Assembly (NCBI GenBank): GCA_002348365.1
Contig: DEBC01000027.1
Location: 484 to 25,966, forward strand
Origin: Alphaproteobacteria bacterium UBA2966
Lineage (GTDB): Bacteria; Pseudomonadota; Alphaproteobacteria; UBA2966
Direction: 5' to 3'
DNA length: 25,483 nt
Position 1 is the first letter of the stretch, and every line of letters starts with the position of its first letter. A model generated the notes under the pieces. The model had not been told where the DNA came from. It made no database searches and saw nothing but the letters and a program-made list of their open reading frames with translations. Shown here piece after piece: positions 24,784-25,483 of the stretch. Made by a program: the position numbers and the translations under genes.

Positions 24784-25395
24784 CTACCAGACAGGTATCT
24801 TCAGCGTTCCCGGTTTCATGGCTGGGCTCGAGTCGATACGACACTGCGCCGCATCCAGTTTGTTGACCCATGAGGCGAAATTCAGCGCCTCCGCCGGACG
24901 CATCACGCATGCATCATTCGACCATGGATGGCCCAGATGGAGGAGCTGGTGCCCCATTTCATGGGCGAGCATCGTGCCCGCATAGAAAAGGGCTTCTTCT
25001 TGCGTGTAGATGTCGCCATTTCGCAGCTCTCTGATCTGACGGTCGTCCGACAGGTAGGGAAAGAGAGAAATCCAAACTGAAGACCCGACCCGCGACAATG
25101 GGTTGTATTCCGTTGAGCCGCCTGAAATGCCGCCTCTGATCGAGGTATGGACTGGCGTGGGAATGTATTCGACGCTGGCAACGAGTTGGTTGGTGATGAT
25201 GATCTCGGCATCGATGCCGCGCTTCGCCAGCAGTGCCCAGTTGAGATATTCGTTGAGTGGGAGGTCAGGGCGTCCTGGATCTAATCCGATAACCGGGTGA
25301 CCGTCATCGAGTTTAGCGATCGTCCAGTGAGTTAGGCGGGCCTTGAATGTGTCAGCGACCGCGCGCGAAAACGACCTCAGATCTTCCGTTTCCAA
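24784..25395 (-). CDS. Probable zinc metalloprotease, 5' end uncertain
   Basis: A protein of at least 203 residues containing AHEMGHQLLHLGHPW, an HExxH zinc site with further histidines 4 and 7 residues after the second ligand; this spacing does not fit the metzincin HExxHxxGxxH. Two cysteines (DACVM and AQCRI) flank the following helix and could form a disulfide, suggesting an exported enzyme. No signal peptide is present in the visible frame. The first usable start is TTG 25395, but coding-like sequence (DPLAKQIEFARPYLVQPL) continues upstream to a TAA at 25447-25449 without an ATG, GTG or TTG. Either the start is non-standard or the gene has an in-frame stop and is a pseudogene. It lies 85 bases upstream of the flavoprotein gene, on the same strand. 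Confidence 0.6.
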   Translation of the reverse strand: METEDLRSFSRAVADTFKARLTHWTIAKLDDGHPVIGLDPGRPDLPLNEYLNWALLAKRGIDAEIIITNQLVASVEYIPTPVHTSIRGGISGGSTEYNPLSRVGSSVWISLFPYLSDDRQIRELRNGDIYTQEEALFYAGTMLAHEMGHQLLHLGHPWSNDACVMRPAEALNFASWVNKLDAAQCRIDSSPAMKPGTLKIPVW

Positions 25396-25446
25396 CGGTT
25401 GGACAAGGTAGGGGCGCGCAAATTCAATCTGCTTGGCGAGCGGATC

Positions 25447-25483
25447 TTACTGCTTTTGAATTTTCTCGACGAGAAGCTTTCTA
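25447..25483 (-). other. End of an upstream frame, or the interrupted 5' part of the metalloprotease gene
   Basis: The last 37 bases read RKLLVEKIQKQ then TAA on the minus strand, in the same frame as the metalloprotease. This could be the C-terminus of a separate gene or the same protein broken by a nonsense codon. The window ends here, so the two cannot be separated. Confidence 0.3.

Overview
The window looks like a chromosomal segment of an alphaproteobacterium, probably Rhodospirillales-like. The basis is the protein types: a homodimeric NADP isocitrate dehydrogenase facing alaS, an alphaproteobacterial style RpoH, a short-form psd followed directly by pssA, and an Atm1-type ABC exporter. 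This placement is inference from protein character; no 16S or other marker is present. No tRNA, rRNA, CRISPR array or insertion sequence was seen. No gene-free stretch exceeds 300 bases.

Layout. 1-4183: the 3' part of alaS (+) converges with icd (-), their stop codons overlapping, and a LOG-family phosphoribohydrolase (-) lies upstream of icd. 4182-6112: a decaying secreted-protein gene, a cytochrome c' and a diheme cytochrome c (all +), with a strong hairpin between the two cytochromes. 6217-10770: a LysM cell-envelope protein, an Atm1-like ABC exporter, then psd and pssA, the last two steps of phosphatidylethanolamine synthesis. 10826-16657: on the minus strand, a small secreted protein, a membrane fusion protein and an RND pump precede rpoH, which has its own heat-shock type promoter. 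16703-22075: gamma-glutamyltransferase, a small lipoprotein-like frame with an amber codon, an intact MMPL/RND exporter, and a chimeric pseudogene apparently made of the start of an adenylate cyclase fused to the end of a second MMPL exporter. 22284-25483: a sarcosine/dimethylglycine dehydrogenase-type flavoprotein with a GcvT-like C-terminus, and a probable zinc metalloprotease whose 5' end is unclear.

Two themes stand out. First, rpoH is preceded by a near-consensus sigma-32 promoter, CTTGAAA-N13-TCCCATAT, with a perfect inverted repeat at the predicted start of transcription; this suggests positive autoregulation plus a possible operator. Second, several accessory genes carry single lesions (a frameshift, in-frame TAG codons, a deletion fusion, a possible TAA), while the large housekeeping frames are intact. 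That points to local gene decay rather than poor sequence quality. TAG is also the ordinary stop of icd and of the LOG gene, so recoding of TAG is unlikely. I did not find a clearly new multi-gene system; the strongest novelties are the chimeric pseudogene and the rpoH control region.
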